Shown here in pieces: positions 15,522-23,618 of a DNA stretch of 23,618 bases. Within the stretch, counting starts at the first letter, position 1; the number at the start of each line of letters is the position of its first letter. The notes beneath the pieces were generated by a model. That model was given only the letters and a program-made list of their open reading frames with translations. It searched no databases and was not told where the DNA came from. Position numbers and translations under genes: made by a program. Source of the stretch: an uncultured Rickettsiales bacterium (GTDB taxonomy: Bacteria; Pseudomonadota; Alphaproteobacteria; UBA8366); NCBI GenBank assembly GCA_913046825.1, contig CAJWTF010000048.1, forward strand, positions 1 to 23,618. Reading direction: 5' to 3'.

Positions 15522-16800
15522 CGCTGTTTTCAACGACGATTTGGGCGACGCGATATCCCAGATGGTCGAAGGCGGCTTCCGATCCGGCCAAGTAGAAATT
15601 CCACATGCGCCGGAACCGGGTATCATATTGTTCCGGGTCGAGTTCGGCGAAACGCTCATTGAAACGTTCCCGCCAATGCCGAAGTGTTTGCGCGTAATGC
15701 TGGCTCTCGTGCACGAACGGGTCATGCGTCGCTTCCAATCCGACCGCTAGGGCTGAATTCGACATGTCTTCAATTCTCGGTAAATAGCCGCCCGGGAAGA
15801 TATATTTGTTGACCCACTCGTTAGTGCGCGACGGCATGTCCTTGACGATACTGTGGATGACCGCTCGGCCACCGGGTTTCAGTAGTTTTTGGATCGACGC
15901 GAAGTAAGTCTCGAATTGTCGCCGTCCGACATGTTCGAACATGCCGATCGAGACGACCCGGTCGTAGCGGCCGATATTCTCCGCTGCGTGTATCCGGTAA
16001 TCTTGTAGATCGTATGTGATCAAGTCCTGCAAATGTTTGGGCACACGCTGCTTGGCAAGTTCGAGTTGCTGGTCCGCTAAGGTAATGCCAACGGCCTCCG
16101 CTCCCCGTTCGGCGATGGCCCGCGTTACGGCGCCCCAGCCACAGCCGATATCCAACACCTTCATTCCAGAGGCGACGCCGAGGCGATCCAAGGTGACCTT
16201 CAACTTGTTCTTTTGAGCGTCTTCCAGGCTTTGGCTCTCATGGGCGTAGAAGGCGCAGGAGTAGAGCATCTCCGGGTCGAGGAACATTTCGTAGAGACAG
16301 TTGCCGAGATCGTAGTGATGGGAGGCGTTCTTGCGGCTTCGTTCCGAATCATTGGGACGAAACATCGTGTCTAATGTTTCTCGAACGGCGTTAAGAATTC
16401 GCAGCGGCATTGTCTGTTCGAGTTTTCTGTCGTTTTGAAGCAGAGCGCCGATTAGCCTGGCGAGATCTTCTTCCCGGACCTCCCAGTCCCCCGCCATGTA
16501 GCATTCGCCAATAGCAAGGTCCGGTCGGCGCAGCATACTATAGAGCGTACCCAGACGTTGGATTGTGACATTGATGGGTTTTGCGAGGTCCTTGCCAAGA
16601 GTCGCGGCGCGTAAATTCCGGAACCTCAATTCAATACGGCCATGATGGATAAACAAACCCAAAATGTGGGCAATGACGCCGAATGCCGCTGTTTCGATCA
16701 GATCGCGCGATCTGCCGAATGAATGATCCGGAGGAAGCGTGGCTTCCTCGTTGTATTTCGAGTCATCCACCATATCCGCAACCCAGTTTGCCACCGGCAT
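15400..16800 (-). CDS. cfa: Cyclopropane-fatty-acyl-phospholipid synthase, with aberrant C-terminal tail
   Basis: 466 residues as read. It methylenates cis double bonds of membrane phospholipid acyl chains using SAM. The SAM site is VLDIGCGWGA (215-224). Residues aligning with the E. coli bicarbonate/active site are present: C182 (YSCAFY), E289 (MFEHVG), H316 (IHSI) and Y403 (WNFYLAG). Residues 1-46 form an N-terminal extension of uncertain start; M10 (16773) is an alternative and neither has a clear ribosome binding site. From about residue 425 the sequence turns into a basic Arg/Pro tail encoded antisense to the aminotransferase. One extra base in the A-run at 15527-15530 would instead give VVEKQR and a TAG at 15518-15520, so I suspect a frameshift. 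Confidence 0.88.
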   Translation of the reverse strand: MPVANWVADMVDDSKYNEEATLPPDHSFGRSRDLIETAAFGVIAHILGLFIHHGRIELRFRNLRAATLGKDLAKPINVTIQRLGTLYSMLRRPDLAIGECYMAGDWEVREEDLARLIGALLQNDRKLEQTMPLRILNAVRETLDTMFRPNDSERSRKNASHHYDLGNCLYEMFLDPEMLYSCAFYAHESQSLEDAQKNKLKVTLDRLGVASGMKVLDIGCGWGAVTRAIAERGAEAVGITLADQQLELAKQRVPKHLQDLITYDLQDYRIHAAENIGRYDRVVSIGMFEHVGRRQFETYFASIQKLLKPGGRAVIHSIVKDMPSRTNEWVNKYIFPGGYLPRIEDMSNSALAVGLEATHDPFVHESQHYAQTLRHWRERFNERFAELDPEQYDTRFRRMWNFYLAGSEAAFDHLGYRVAQIVVENSVSATNRSRPQRRLPLARPIRQKRTEHSDAPGLDRNPHQRR

Positions 16801-16849
16801 GACCCGGTAGGCGCGTCGATAATCGGGCTACAACTGCGGAAATGTTAGA

Positions 16850-16876
16850 AGAGGATTGTTTTCCCGTCAATCCTCT
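16850..16876 (-). terminator. Hairpin downstream of rne, second of two
   Basis: A perfect 9-bp inverted repeat (AGAGGATTG / CAATCCTCT) with a 9-nt loop, followed on the minus strand by TCTAACATTT, a modestly U-rich tract. It is the better candidate of the pair for transcription termination after rne. Confidence 0.5.
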
Positions 16877-16885
16877 GCGCAGGTG

Positions 16886-16925
16886 CCGACAACCGGCTTA
16901 GCCAATCGCGGCCGCCGGTTGTCGG
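16886..16925 (-). terminator. Hairpin downstream of rne, first of two
   Basis: A perfect 12-bp GC-rich inverted repeat (CCGACAACCGGC / GCCGGTTGTCGG) with a 16-nt loop, starting 17 bp after the rne stop. No U-run follows directly. It may stabilise the rne 3' end or cooperate with the second hairpin, and could also insulate the cfa gene from rne read-through. Confidence 0.5.
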
Positions 16926-16941
16926 ACCCTTATAAAGGCTT

Positions 16942-19443
16942 CTAGCTGACGACCCGTTGCCACCATCCGCGACGTGGCGGCGATGGTGGGGAGGCATCTG
17001 CTTCGGTTTTGTTCTCTGTCGCAGTCTCGGTCGCCTCGGATGATTGCTCGCTAACATTTCCCGGACCGTTTGTGGGTTCAGGCTTGGCTTCTTCCGCGAC
17101 ATTCAATTCGGCTGACGCGATTTTGGGAACATCCTCCTCAGCTACTAGTATCTCTGCGGTTTCTGGTTCCACTTTCTCGGTGGTGTCCGCTGAGGAAGCT
17201 TCAGCCGATTCCGCTTCGATAACAGGTGCCGCTTCGTCAGCGTTTTCCGATACGCTTTCGCTTTCCGTTGCCGTCTCTGCGGTGGCGCTTTCCGCAACTG
17301 CGGTATCGGTCGCCTTTGTATCGACTGTCTTACGGCGGCGCGGCCTGCGGGCGCGGCGTGGTTTCGGTTTATCTTCGGGTTCCGGCACCTCGGGTTGTGC
17401 TTCTTCGCCGGTGACCTCTATCGCTTCGCCAACAACGTCGGTATTGGTATCGTTCGTTACCTCCTTATGATCGGCCGGTGCAGCATCGTCGCCGCTAGTG
17501 TCAGACGTCTGCTCTCGTTTCTCGTCATTTTCGTCGGATGCGGATGCTTCCGTGCCCTCTGCTTGTTCCTCGGCCGATCGATTGCGCCGTCGACCACCAC
17601 GGCGGCCCCTGCGGCGCCGGCGGCGGCTTGGCTCGCCGCTTTCGCCTTGTTCTTCGGTTTCGTCGTTATTTTCCTCGTTCGTGATTGCCGCGACTTCCGT
17701 TGTTTCGTTTTCGGGCCCGGTACTTGCCTCGGCCTCATCCGAACGCCCTCTGCCACGGCGGCGACGGCGACGTTTGCCGCTGTCCTCGCTGTCGTTTGCG
17801 GGGCGGCTGCGGGGGGCGGATTTTTCACCACTACCACCGCCACTGCGTTCCAGCACTTCGATTTCCCAAGTGCCGCCGCGATTTTCGCCGTTGGTTCTGA
17901 CGATAACTCGCAGATTATTGCGTTCTTCGAGCCCGCTTAGGGTTTGGCGCTTTTGGTTCAGCAAATAGAGCGCGACTTCGGATGATACCTTCAATTCTAT
18001 TTGAGTCGCGTTTTGCCGCGTGGCTTCATCCTCAATGGCGCGCATTACTTGCAACGCCATCCAGTCAGTCGATTGCATGAAACCGGTGCCGCCGCAATGC
18101 GGGCAGGGATCACCAGTGATCTCACTGAGGCTTGGGCGCAGACGTTGTCGGGACATCTCCAAAAGACCGAAGGGGCTGATGCGTCCGATTTGGATGCGCG
18201 CCCTGTCGTTGCGAAGGCCATCCTTGAAACGGCGCTCCACGGCAATGTTGTTGCGATTCTCTTCCATATCGATGAAGTCAATCACGATTAGACCTGCTAA
18301 ATCGCGTAAGCGCAGCTGATAGGCGATTTCATCGGCGGCTTCGCTGTTGGTCTTGAGCGCGGTCTCTTCGATATGGCGTTCCCGCGTGGCCCGACCGGAA
18401 TTCACATCGATCGCGACCAAAGCTTCGGTTTGATGGATGACGATATAGCCGCCGGATCTTAGCTGAACCGTTGGGTTGTGGATGGATTCAAGCAGTGTTT
18501 CGGCACCGTATTTTTGGAACAGCGGTTCCCCTTTGATGTCGAATTTTTTGACTTTCTTCGCATGGCTTGGAATTAAAGCCTTCATGAAGTCCTTCGCTAC
18601 TTTATATCCGGCTTCGCCATCGACGAGGATCTCCTCAATCTCCTTGGCGTATAGGTCTCGGATAGTCCGCTTAATCAAATTACCTTCTTCATAGATCAGC
18701 GCGGGCGCAGTCGACGCGAGCGTGAGTTCGCGGATCTCATTCCAAAGCCGCATCGAATAGTCATAATCGCGTTTGATCTCGACTTTCGATCGTTCCGAGC
18801 CTGCGGTGCGCAAGATGATCGCCATACCCTCGGCGATTCCAAGGCCGTCAACAACACTTTTTAGACGCTTTCGGTCACGGGCGTTCGTGATTTTTCGGCT
18901 GATCCCACCACCTCGAGAAGTGTTTGGCATCAAGACGCAGTAGCGGCCGGGAAGCGAAAGGTAGGTTGTCAGCGCCGCGCCCTTGGTGCCACGCTCTTCC
19001 TTGACCACTTGAACTAGTAAAATTTGCCGGCGCTTTACGACTTCTTGTATTTTATATCTGCGCTGTACGGAGAAACGGCTGCGTTCGACGATTTCCAGTT
19101 CATCGCCGCCGACGGTCTCTACCGCTTCGCCGTTCTCGCCTTCTTCCGCCGATTGGGCTTCGGCCTCTTCGGCCATAAGCTTTTCGCGATCCTCAATCGG
19201 GATCTTGTAATAGTCTGGGTGTATTTCATTGAAGGCAAGGAAACCGTGTCGGTTGCCGCCGTATTCAACGAAGGCTGCCTGCAGCGATGGCTCTACTCTC
19301 GTAACTTTAGCGAGATAGATATTTCCCTTTAGAGGCCGCTTATTAGAAACTTCGGCGTCGTAGTCGACAACACGGTTGCCGTCCATAATCACGACACGGG
19401 TCTCTTCCTCGTGCGCGGCGTCTATCAACATTCTTCTTGTCAT
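16942..19443 (-). CDS. rne: Ribonuclease E
   Basis: 833 residues. The catalytic half (1-530) holds an S1 domain split by an acidic insert (86-118), the 5'-sensor/RNase H region, and the DNase I-like site with D346 (AIDVNSG) and D389 (VIDFIDME). The Zn-link CPHC (447-450) joins the dimer. The C-terminal half is disordered, with acidic/Ala-rich stretches between Arg-rich RNA-binding blocks (557-567, 607-622, 696-705). It ends RRGWWQRVVS; the GWW motif is known from Caulobacter RNase E to bind PNPase, so a degradosome is expected. RNase E starts mRNA decay and processes rRNA and tRNA. The ATG has GGAG 8 nt upstream. Confidence 0.95.
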   Translation of the reverse strand: MTRRMLIDAAHEEETRVVIMDGNRVVDYDAEVSNKRPLKGNIYLAKVTRVEPSLQAAFVEYGGNRHGFLAFNEIHPDYYKIPIEDREKLMAEEAEAQSAEEGENGEAVETVGGDELEIVERSRFSVQRRYKIQEVVKRRQILLVQVVKEERGTKGAALTTYLSLPGRYCVLMPNTSRGGGISRKITNARDRKRLKSVVDGLGIAEGMAIILRTAGSERSKVEIKRDYDYSMRLWNEIRELTLASTAPALIYEEGNLIKRTIRDLYAKEIEEILVDGEAGYKVAKDFMKALIPSHAKKVKKFDIKGEPLFQKYGAETLLESIHNPTVQLRSGGYIVIHQTEALVAIDVNSGRATRERHIEETALKTNSEAADEIAYQLRLRDLAGLIVIDFIDMEENRNNIAVERRFKDGLRNDRARIQIGRISPFGLLEMSRQRLRPSLSEITGDPCPHCGGTGFMQSTDWMALQVMRAIEDEATRQNATQIELKVSSEVALYLLNQKRQTLSGLEERNNLRVIVRTNGENRGGTWEIEVLERSGGGSGEKSAPRSRPANDSEDSGKRRRRRRGRGRSDEAEASTGPENETTEVAAITNEENNDETEEQGESGEPSRRRRRRGRRGGRRRNRSAEEQAEGTEASASDENDEKREQTSDTSGDDAAPADHKEVTNDTNTDVVGEAIEVTGEEAQPEVPEPEDKPKPRRARRPRRRKTVDTKATDTAVAESATAETATESESVSENADEAAPVIEAESAEASSADTTEKVEPETAEILVAEEDVPKIASAELNVAEEAKPEPTNGPGNVSEQSSEATETATENKTEADASPPSPPRRGWWQRVVS

Positions 19444-19796
19444 TAAATAGCTCCAAGCAAACGCCGAGTGATGCCAGAGTCTGGCGGTCGGCCTGAATGC
19501 GCGTGTTGTTCGTGGGCGAAGTCACCGACGCAGCGTAAACGACGCCACTTCGTGCTGCCTGCGTCCGCGGATATATTGCCTGTCCGACAATCTCGCTTGC
19601 AGGTAAATCTGGCTTCAACCTGGTCATATTCGTTTCGTACTCGTTCCATACGCCCTTGGCGCCATTTGTTAAGTCACCGCTTAGACGATCGGGTGGATTG
19701 GCGAAAAGGACAAATCGGTCCGACGTCGATGCGTCGGCTCGGTGAATCTTGCGACTACACATTTTTAGGATACGCTCATGTGACCGTATTCGACAA
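19444..19796 (-). promoter_or_regulatory. Candidate long 5' leader and promoter of rne
   Basis: About 490 bp separate rne from the divergent amiC, with no gene I can support. On the minus strand a weak promoter candidate is TTGTCG (19791-19796), 18 bp, TATCCT (19767-19772), which would leave a leader of over 300 nt. The leader can fold: CCGACG/CGTCGG with a 6-nt loop at 19720-19737, and GACGCAG/CTGCGTC in the region 19530-19570. AU-rich single-stranded patches (CAATATATCC) lie between. E. coli rne is autoregulated through its long leader; a similar arrangement here is inferred, not shown. Open frames crossing the region on both strands lack family similarity. Confidence 0.4.
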
Positions 19797-19848
19797 TGCG
19801 GAAATGTGCTTTTGGCCTATTGCGTGGGCGGATTGCGCGGTTTTTCAA

Positions 19849-19878
19849 TTGAAGCGAGCGGTTCGGAGAGGGTATATC
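19849..19878 (+). promoter_or_regulatory. Candidate promoter of amiC
   Basis: TTGAAG (19849-19854) and TATATC (19873-19878) are separated by 18 bp and lie about 50 bp before the amiC start. Each hexamer matches the sigma-70 consensus at 4 of 6 positions, so this is a tentative call. Confidence 0.35.
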
Positions 19879-19930
19879 TTGGGCCATTAAATAAATAACA
19901 CGCAATATCTTCGATCTAACAGGTGAAAAT

Positions 19931-21142
19931 TTGAATTTGTTCAATCGATTCGGCCTCGTGATTGCAATCTTTCTGTCGCTTACGACATCAGTGCAGGCAG
20001 CCGCGCCGGAAGTAACGAAAGTACGGATCGGTGTACATCCGGGAAAGACCCGACTTGTAATGGAGACGACGCAGGCCTTTCCTTACCGCGTATTCTTGTT
20101 GGGTAATCCCTATCGCGTAGTCATAGATTTGCCGAATATGTCATGGCGCACACCGTTGCTACCGATGAAGAAACCTGTCGGTCTGGTCTCAAATTATCGG
20201 TTTGGTTTGTTCCAACCGGGTAACAGCCGGGTGGTTATCGACGTGACGAAACCGGTTAAGGTTGCGCGTCACGCCATACTGAGGAGTGGTAAGGCGGGTT
20301 CAAACCGGTTCTTTATCGATTTAGAGCCGGTGACCAAAGCAGGTTTTGAGATCGCGCGCGCGACGGTCCATTCCCGGCAGTGGAAGTTGCCCCAACCGAC
20401 CGCACGGGTGAAGCCGCGGAAACCAATTTTGAAAGAGCGTGGCGATGGCCGCCATGTGATCATGATCGATCCGGGCCATGGGGGCGTCGACCCGGGTGCG
20501 ATCGGACCGCGCGGCACGTTTGAGAGCCACGTGACCTTGTTGGTGGCGAAACACTTGAAGAAGGCCTTGGAGAGAACGGGCAAGTACATCGTTAAGCTGA
20601 CTCGAGACCGCGATATCTATATCCCCTTGCGGGACAGATTTGACAAAGCGGAAGCGGTAAAAGCCAAACTGTTTATTTCCCTGCACGCCGATACTATTAA
20701 AAATCCGAAGGTACGCGGGGCCTCTGTTTATACCTTGTCGGAAAGGGCTTCTGATAAGGAGGCGGGGGCATTGGCGACAAAGGAGAACCGGTCGGATATT
20801 ATCGCCGGTGTAGACCTGACTGAGCAATCCGATACCGTTGCGTCGGTTCTGATTTCCCTGCGTCAGCGCCATACAATGGATGAGTCTGCGCATTTCGCAC
20901 GATTTATGGTCGATAATCTCGGGAAATCCATTCGACTTTTGCGCAATACTCATCGGTTCGCAGGTTTTGCGGTTCTGAAATCGCCCGATGTTCCGTCCGT
21001 GCTCGTTGAACTCGGCTACCTGTCGAACAAACTTGATGAAAAAATGTTAAAATCGAAAAAATTCCGCACGAAGGTGTCGAAAGCAATCCGGCGCGCGGTT
21101 GATGCGTATTTCGAACGTCAGGAACGGTTAAGTAAGTCATAA
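19931..21142 (+). CDS. amiC: N-acetylmuramoyl-L-alanine amidase with AMIN domain
   Basis: 403 residues from a TTG at 19931, which has AGGTG about 5 nt upstream. A signal peptide (about 1-24, ending VQAAA) exports it to the periplasm. An AMIN domain (about 27-135, peptidoglycan/septal targeting; VRIGVHPGKTRLVMET, FLLGNPYRVVIDLP) is joined by a linker to the Amidase_3 catalytic domain (about 175-395). Zinc and catalytic residues are present: H183 (IDPGHGG), E198, H252 (SLHAD) and E360 (VELGYLSN). It splits septal peptidoglycan between the muramic acid and the peptide stem during daughter-cell separation. It is followed 70 bp later by the PBP1A gene, an arrangement usual in alphaproteobacteria. 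Confidence 0.94.
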   Translation: MNLFNRFGLVIAIFLSLTTSVQAAAPEVTKVRIGVHPGKTRLVMETTQAFPYRVFLLGNPYRVVIDLPNMSWRTPLLPMKKPVGLVSNYRFGLFQPGNSRVVIDVTKPVKVARHAILRSGKAGSNRFFIDLEPVTKAGFEIARATVHSRQWKLPQPTARVKPRKPILKERGDGRHVIMIDPGHGGVDPGAIGPRGTFESHVTLLVAKHLKKALERTGKYIVKLTRDRDIYIPLRDRFDKAEAVKAKLFISLHADTIKNPKVRGASVYTLSERASDKEAGALATKENRSDIIAGVDLTEQSDTVASVLISLRQRHTMDESAHFARFMVDNLGKSIRLLRNTHRFAGFAVLKSPDVPSVLVELGYLSNKLDEKMLKSKKFRTKVSKAIRRAVDAYFERQERLSKS

Positions 21143-21212
21143 TCTCGCCGCATTGTTCGGTTACCGAAGAATTCTGCTGATAGAATAACGACCGGACGGC
21201 CCTAACATTACG

Positions 21213-23618
21213 ATGCGACGCCTCTTTAAATTGATGATATTCCTGGTGTCGGCGACGCTTTTTTTTGCCATCGTCGGCGCCACGGGCGTTGTCGTGGGGC
21301 TTTGGCATTACGGTCGGGATTTGCCAGACTATAAACAATTGGCGAATTATGAACCGCCGACGGTGGCCCGTATTCATGCGGGCGATGGATTGCTGATCGC
21401 CGAATACGCGAAGGAACGGCGCGTATTCGTGCCCATTGAGGCTATGCCGAGACCCCTGATCGAGGCTTTTATTGCGGCAGAAGATAAGAATTTTTATCAT
21501 CATCCCGGCGTTGATTTTCTCGCCTTGGCCCGGGCCATGGTGACTAACATCTCGAATTTGGGCAGAAACCGCCGCCCAGTTGGCGCGTCGACCATTACGC
21601 AACAAGTCGCGAAGAACTTTCTGTTGACGAACGAAGTGTCGATCGAACGCAAAATCAAGGAAGCCATATTGGCGTTCAGGATCGAACGCGCTTTCCCGAA
21701 GGACAGAATATTAGAACTGTATCTGAACGAGATTTATCTCGGATACGGTTCCTACGGCTGTGCGGCGGCGGCACTGAACTATTTTGATAAGTCGTTGGAT
21801 GAACTCACCGTCGCCGAAGTGGCCTATTTAGCGGCGCTTCCGAAAGCGCCAAACAATTATCATCCGGTGCGCAAACGCCGCGCCGCCGTCGCGCGGCGAA
21901 ATTGGGTGATCGGCCGGATGTATGAGGAAGGTTATATCGATGTGAACGCGGCGCGAAATGCGCGACGGGAGTTTCTGGAAGTAAAAACGCGCAGAGACAT
22001 TCAACTTGTCGCCGCGGATTATTTTGTAGAGCAGGTTCGCCGTGAACTTGTGGATGAATACGGAGAAGACGGTGTCAATGAAGGCGGGCTGTCGGTGCGC
22101 ACCACGCTCGATACGCGACTTCAAAAAATGGCGGAGAAAGCGCTACGCGACGGGTTAATGGCCTATGATAGGCGCTACGGCTGGCGAGGCCCCGTTGCGG
22201 AGATTTCCGTTGCCGACAATTGGCTCGGGCGTCTCAATATGACGAAACGCCCCCTTGGCATGCGGGATTGGCGGATCGCTGTCATCCTTTATGCAAATGA
22301 TGGTGCCCTGGAGTTGGGCTTCGGCGACGGTTCTCGTGGCACGTTGCCGCTAAGCGAGTTGAAATGGGCGCGTAAATTCCTGGAATGGGGTAAACGCGAT
22401 GTCGCCGTGAAAAGCGCCGACCAAGTGCTGAAAGTTGGCGATGTAATCATGGTTGAGCCGGTGAAAATCAACGCGTCGGCGAGGGAAGGGAAAGACAACA
22501 AGTATCCTCCTGATACCTATAGTCTTCGACAAATTCCGGCAATCAATGGTGCCGTCGTCGCCATGGACCCACATACCGGCCGCGTGCTCGCAATGGTTGG
22601 TGGTTTCGATTACGCAATCAGCAATTTCAATCGGGCGGTGCAGGCATACCGGCAACCGGGGTCGGCTTTTAAACCGTTCGTCTATCTGGCCGCGCTTGAC
22701 AATGGATACACGCCCTCGACGATGATTCTGGATGCACCGTTCGTGATCGACCAGGGGCCTCATCTCGGCAAGTGGAAGCCCGCTAACTATACTCGGAAAT
22801 TTTACGGGCCAAGTCCGATGCGCCTTGGCGTGGAGAAATCCCGGAATCTGATGACCGTGCGTCTCGCGCGTGCGATCGGTATGCCAGTGGTTGCCGACTA
22901 TGCGAAGCGCTTTGGGGTTACCGACGATATGCCGCTGCAATTGTCGATGGCCCTGGGGTCTGGCGAGACATCCCTTATTAGGCTGACCACCGGATATGCG
23001 ATGCTGGTCAACGGTGGCAAGCGTATTCAGCCGACGGTGATTGACCGAGTGCAAAATCGGCACGGTAAGACAGTGTTTCGTCACGAACGGAGGCTTTGCA
23101 AGCGTTGCAACACTGCCAGCTGGGGAGGCGATAAGCCTCCGCAAGTTCCTGATATTCGCGACCAGATCGTCGATGAAGCCAGCGCCTACCAGGTAGTCTC
23201 GATGCTTGAAGGGGTGGTGCAACGGGGAACCGGCCGCCGCATCAAGTCGCTCAACTGGCCTCTAGCAGGAAAGACCGGTACGACCAACGAGAGCCGCGAT
23301 ACTTGGTTCATCGGATTTGCGCCCGACTTAGCCGTCGGTGTTTTCGTCGGCTTTGACAATCCGCTGCCGATGGGCCGGCGGGAGACCGGGTCCTCTGTTG
23401 CTGCGCCGATTTTCAAGGCGTTCATGGCGGAAGCTTTAAAGACCAAACCGGCAATTCCATTCCGAATTCCGCCCAATGTACGCATGGTGCGCGTCGACCC
23501 GCGGACCGGTCGGGCCGCGCAACCAGGCGACCGCCGCGTCATCCTGGAAGCGTTTAAGGTCGGCGCGGAGCCATCCAATGTGGTCCCGGGCACACTTATA
23601 GCCGGTGGCACAGCAGAT
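21213..23618 (+). CDS. mrcA: Penicillin-binding protein 1A (bifunctional glycosyltransferase/transpeptidase), 3' truncated by window
   Basis: 802 codons are present with no stop, so the gene continues past the right edge. One N-terminal membrane helix (about 8-30). The GT51 glycosyltransferase domain (about 50-225) has catalytic E90 in AAEDKNFYHHPGVD and STITQQVAKN (126-135). An OB-like linker (about 300-420) precedes the transpeptidase domain with S484-A-F-K487 (nucleophile Ser), S543-R-N545 and K687-T-G689. It polymerises and cross-links peptidoglycan. A Cys pair (LCKRCN, 629-633) sits in the insert common to alphaproteobacterial PBP1A. The start ATG at 21213 has only a weak ribosome binding site. 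Confidence 0.94.
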   Translation, partial: MRRLFKLMIFLVSATLFFAIVGATGVVVGLWHYGRDLPDYKQLANYEPPTVARIHAGDGLLIAEYAKERRVFVPIEAMPRPLIEAFIAAEDKNFYHHPGVDFLALARAMVTNISNLGRNRRPVGASTITQQVAKNFLLTNEVSIERKIKEAILAFRIERAFPKDRILELYLNEIYLGYGSYGCAAAALNYFDKSLDELTVAEVAYLAALPKAPNNYHPVRKRRAAVARRNWVIGRMYEEGYIDVNAARNARREFLEVKTRRDIQLVAADYFVEQVRRELVDEYGEDGVNEGGLSVRTTLDTRLQKMAEKALRDGLMAYDRRYGWRGPVAEISVADNWLGRLNMTKRPLGMRDWRIAVILYANDGALELGFGDGSRGTLPLSELKWARKFLEWGKRDVAVKSADQVLKVGDVIMVEPVKINASAREGKDNKYPPDTYSLRQIPAINGAVVAMDPHTGRVLAMVGGFDYAISNFNRAVQAYRQPGSAFKPFVYLAALDNGYTPSTMILDAPFVIDQGPHLGKWKPANYTRKFYGPSPMRLGVEKSRNLMTVRLARAIGMPVVADYAKRFGVTDDMPLQLSMALGSGETSLIRLTTGYAMLVNGGKRIQPTVIDRVQNRHGKTVFRHERRLCKRCNTASWGGDKPPQVPDIRDQIVDEASAYQVVSMLEGVVQRGTGRRIKSLNWPLAGKTGTTNESRDTWFIGFAPDLAVGVFVGFDNPLPMGRRETGSSVAAPIFKAFMAEALKTKPAIPFRIPPNVRMVRVDPRTGRAAQPGDRRVILEAFKVGAEPSNVVPGTLIAGGTAD

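Noticed and set aside
17009..17968. Several plus-strand open frames opposite the rne tail
   Set aside because: They mirror the repetitive Arg/Glu/Ala-rich codons of the RNase E C-terminus and are low complexity.
19343..19890. Open frames on both strands in the rne/amiC intergenic region (139 and 140 codons)
   Set aside because: No family similarity; the minus-strand one runs into rne in another frame. The region fits a leader and promoters better.
21155..21169. TTCGGTTACCGAA palindrome between amiC and mrcA
   Set aside because: Short, single copy and without a U-run; no basis for calling it an operator or terminator.
20321..21605. Minus-strand open frames of 210 and 233 codons
   Set aside because: Antisense shadows of amiC and the start of mrcA.
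22350..23611. Minus-strand open frames of 290 and 141 codons
   Set aside because: Antisense to the transpeptidase domain of PBP1A, whose catalytic motifs are all intact.

Overview
The window reads as chromosomal core-genome sequence from an alphaproteobacterium, most likely Rhodospirillales-like. The pointers are a B12-dependent ribonucleotide reductase start, a bacterial NDUFA12 complex I subunit beside mlaD and a DUF2155 gene, the aroQ-accB-accC-aat run, an RNase E ending in the alphaproteobacterial GWW motif, and an AmiC/PBP1A pair. I see no phage, insertion sequence, CRISPR array, tRNA or rRNA. About twenty genes are packed tightly in alternating blocks.

Left part (1-5258): the start of nrdJ lies on the minus strand at the left edge, behind a roughly 200 nt leader with several hairpins and two NrdR-like boxes whose starts are exactly 31 bp apart. 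Plus-strand genes follow: NDUFA12, two tandem MCE/MlaD lipid-transport proteins with an ATGA overlap, and a secreted DUF2155 protein. The next minus-strand operon is aroQ-accB-accC-aat (dehydroquinase, the two biotin-dependent acetyl-CoA carboxylase subunits, and the N-degron leucyl/phenylalanyl transferase).

Middle (5360-12661): an S9 peptidase on the plus strand converges on a decayed HAD phosphatase pseudogene that has a nonsense codon and a deletion/frameshift. A minus-strand series follows, in transcription order: M48-TPR protease, DsbA-like thiol oxidoreductase, glutathione S-transferase, crotonase and SPOR-domain lipoprotein. Several of these are envelope proteins.

Right part (12660-23618): a gamma-glutamyltransferase-fold lipoprotein, lacking residues the active family needs, starts head-to-head with the M48 gene so that the two start codons overlap. 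A PLP aminotransferase follows 3 bp after it. A cyclopropane-fatty-acid synthase converges on the aminotransferase and overlaps its 3' end antisense by 122 bp, probably after a frameshift. RNase E follows, with hairpins downstream and a long leader upstream. Divergent from it are amiC and a PBP1A gene (mrcA) that runs off the right edge.

I found no clear new defence or mobile system. The items most worth a second look are the nrdJ control region, the head-to-head M48/GGT start, the residue-depleted GGT lipoprotein, the duplicated mlaD, the cfa/aminotransferase antisense overlap and the long rne leader.
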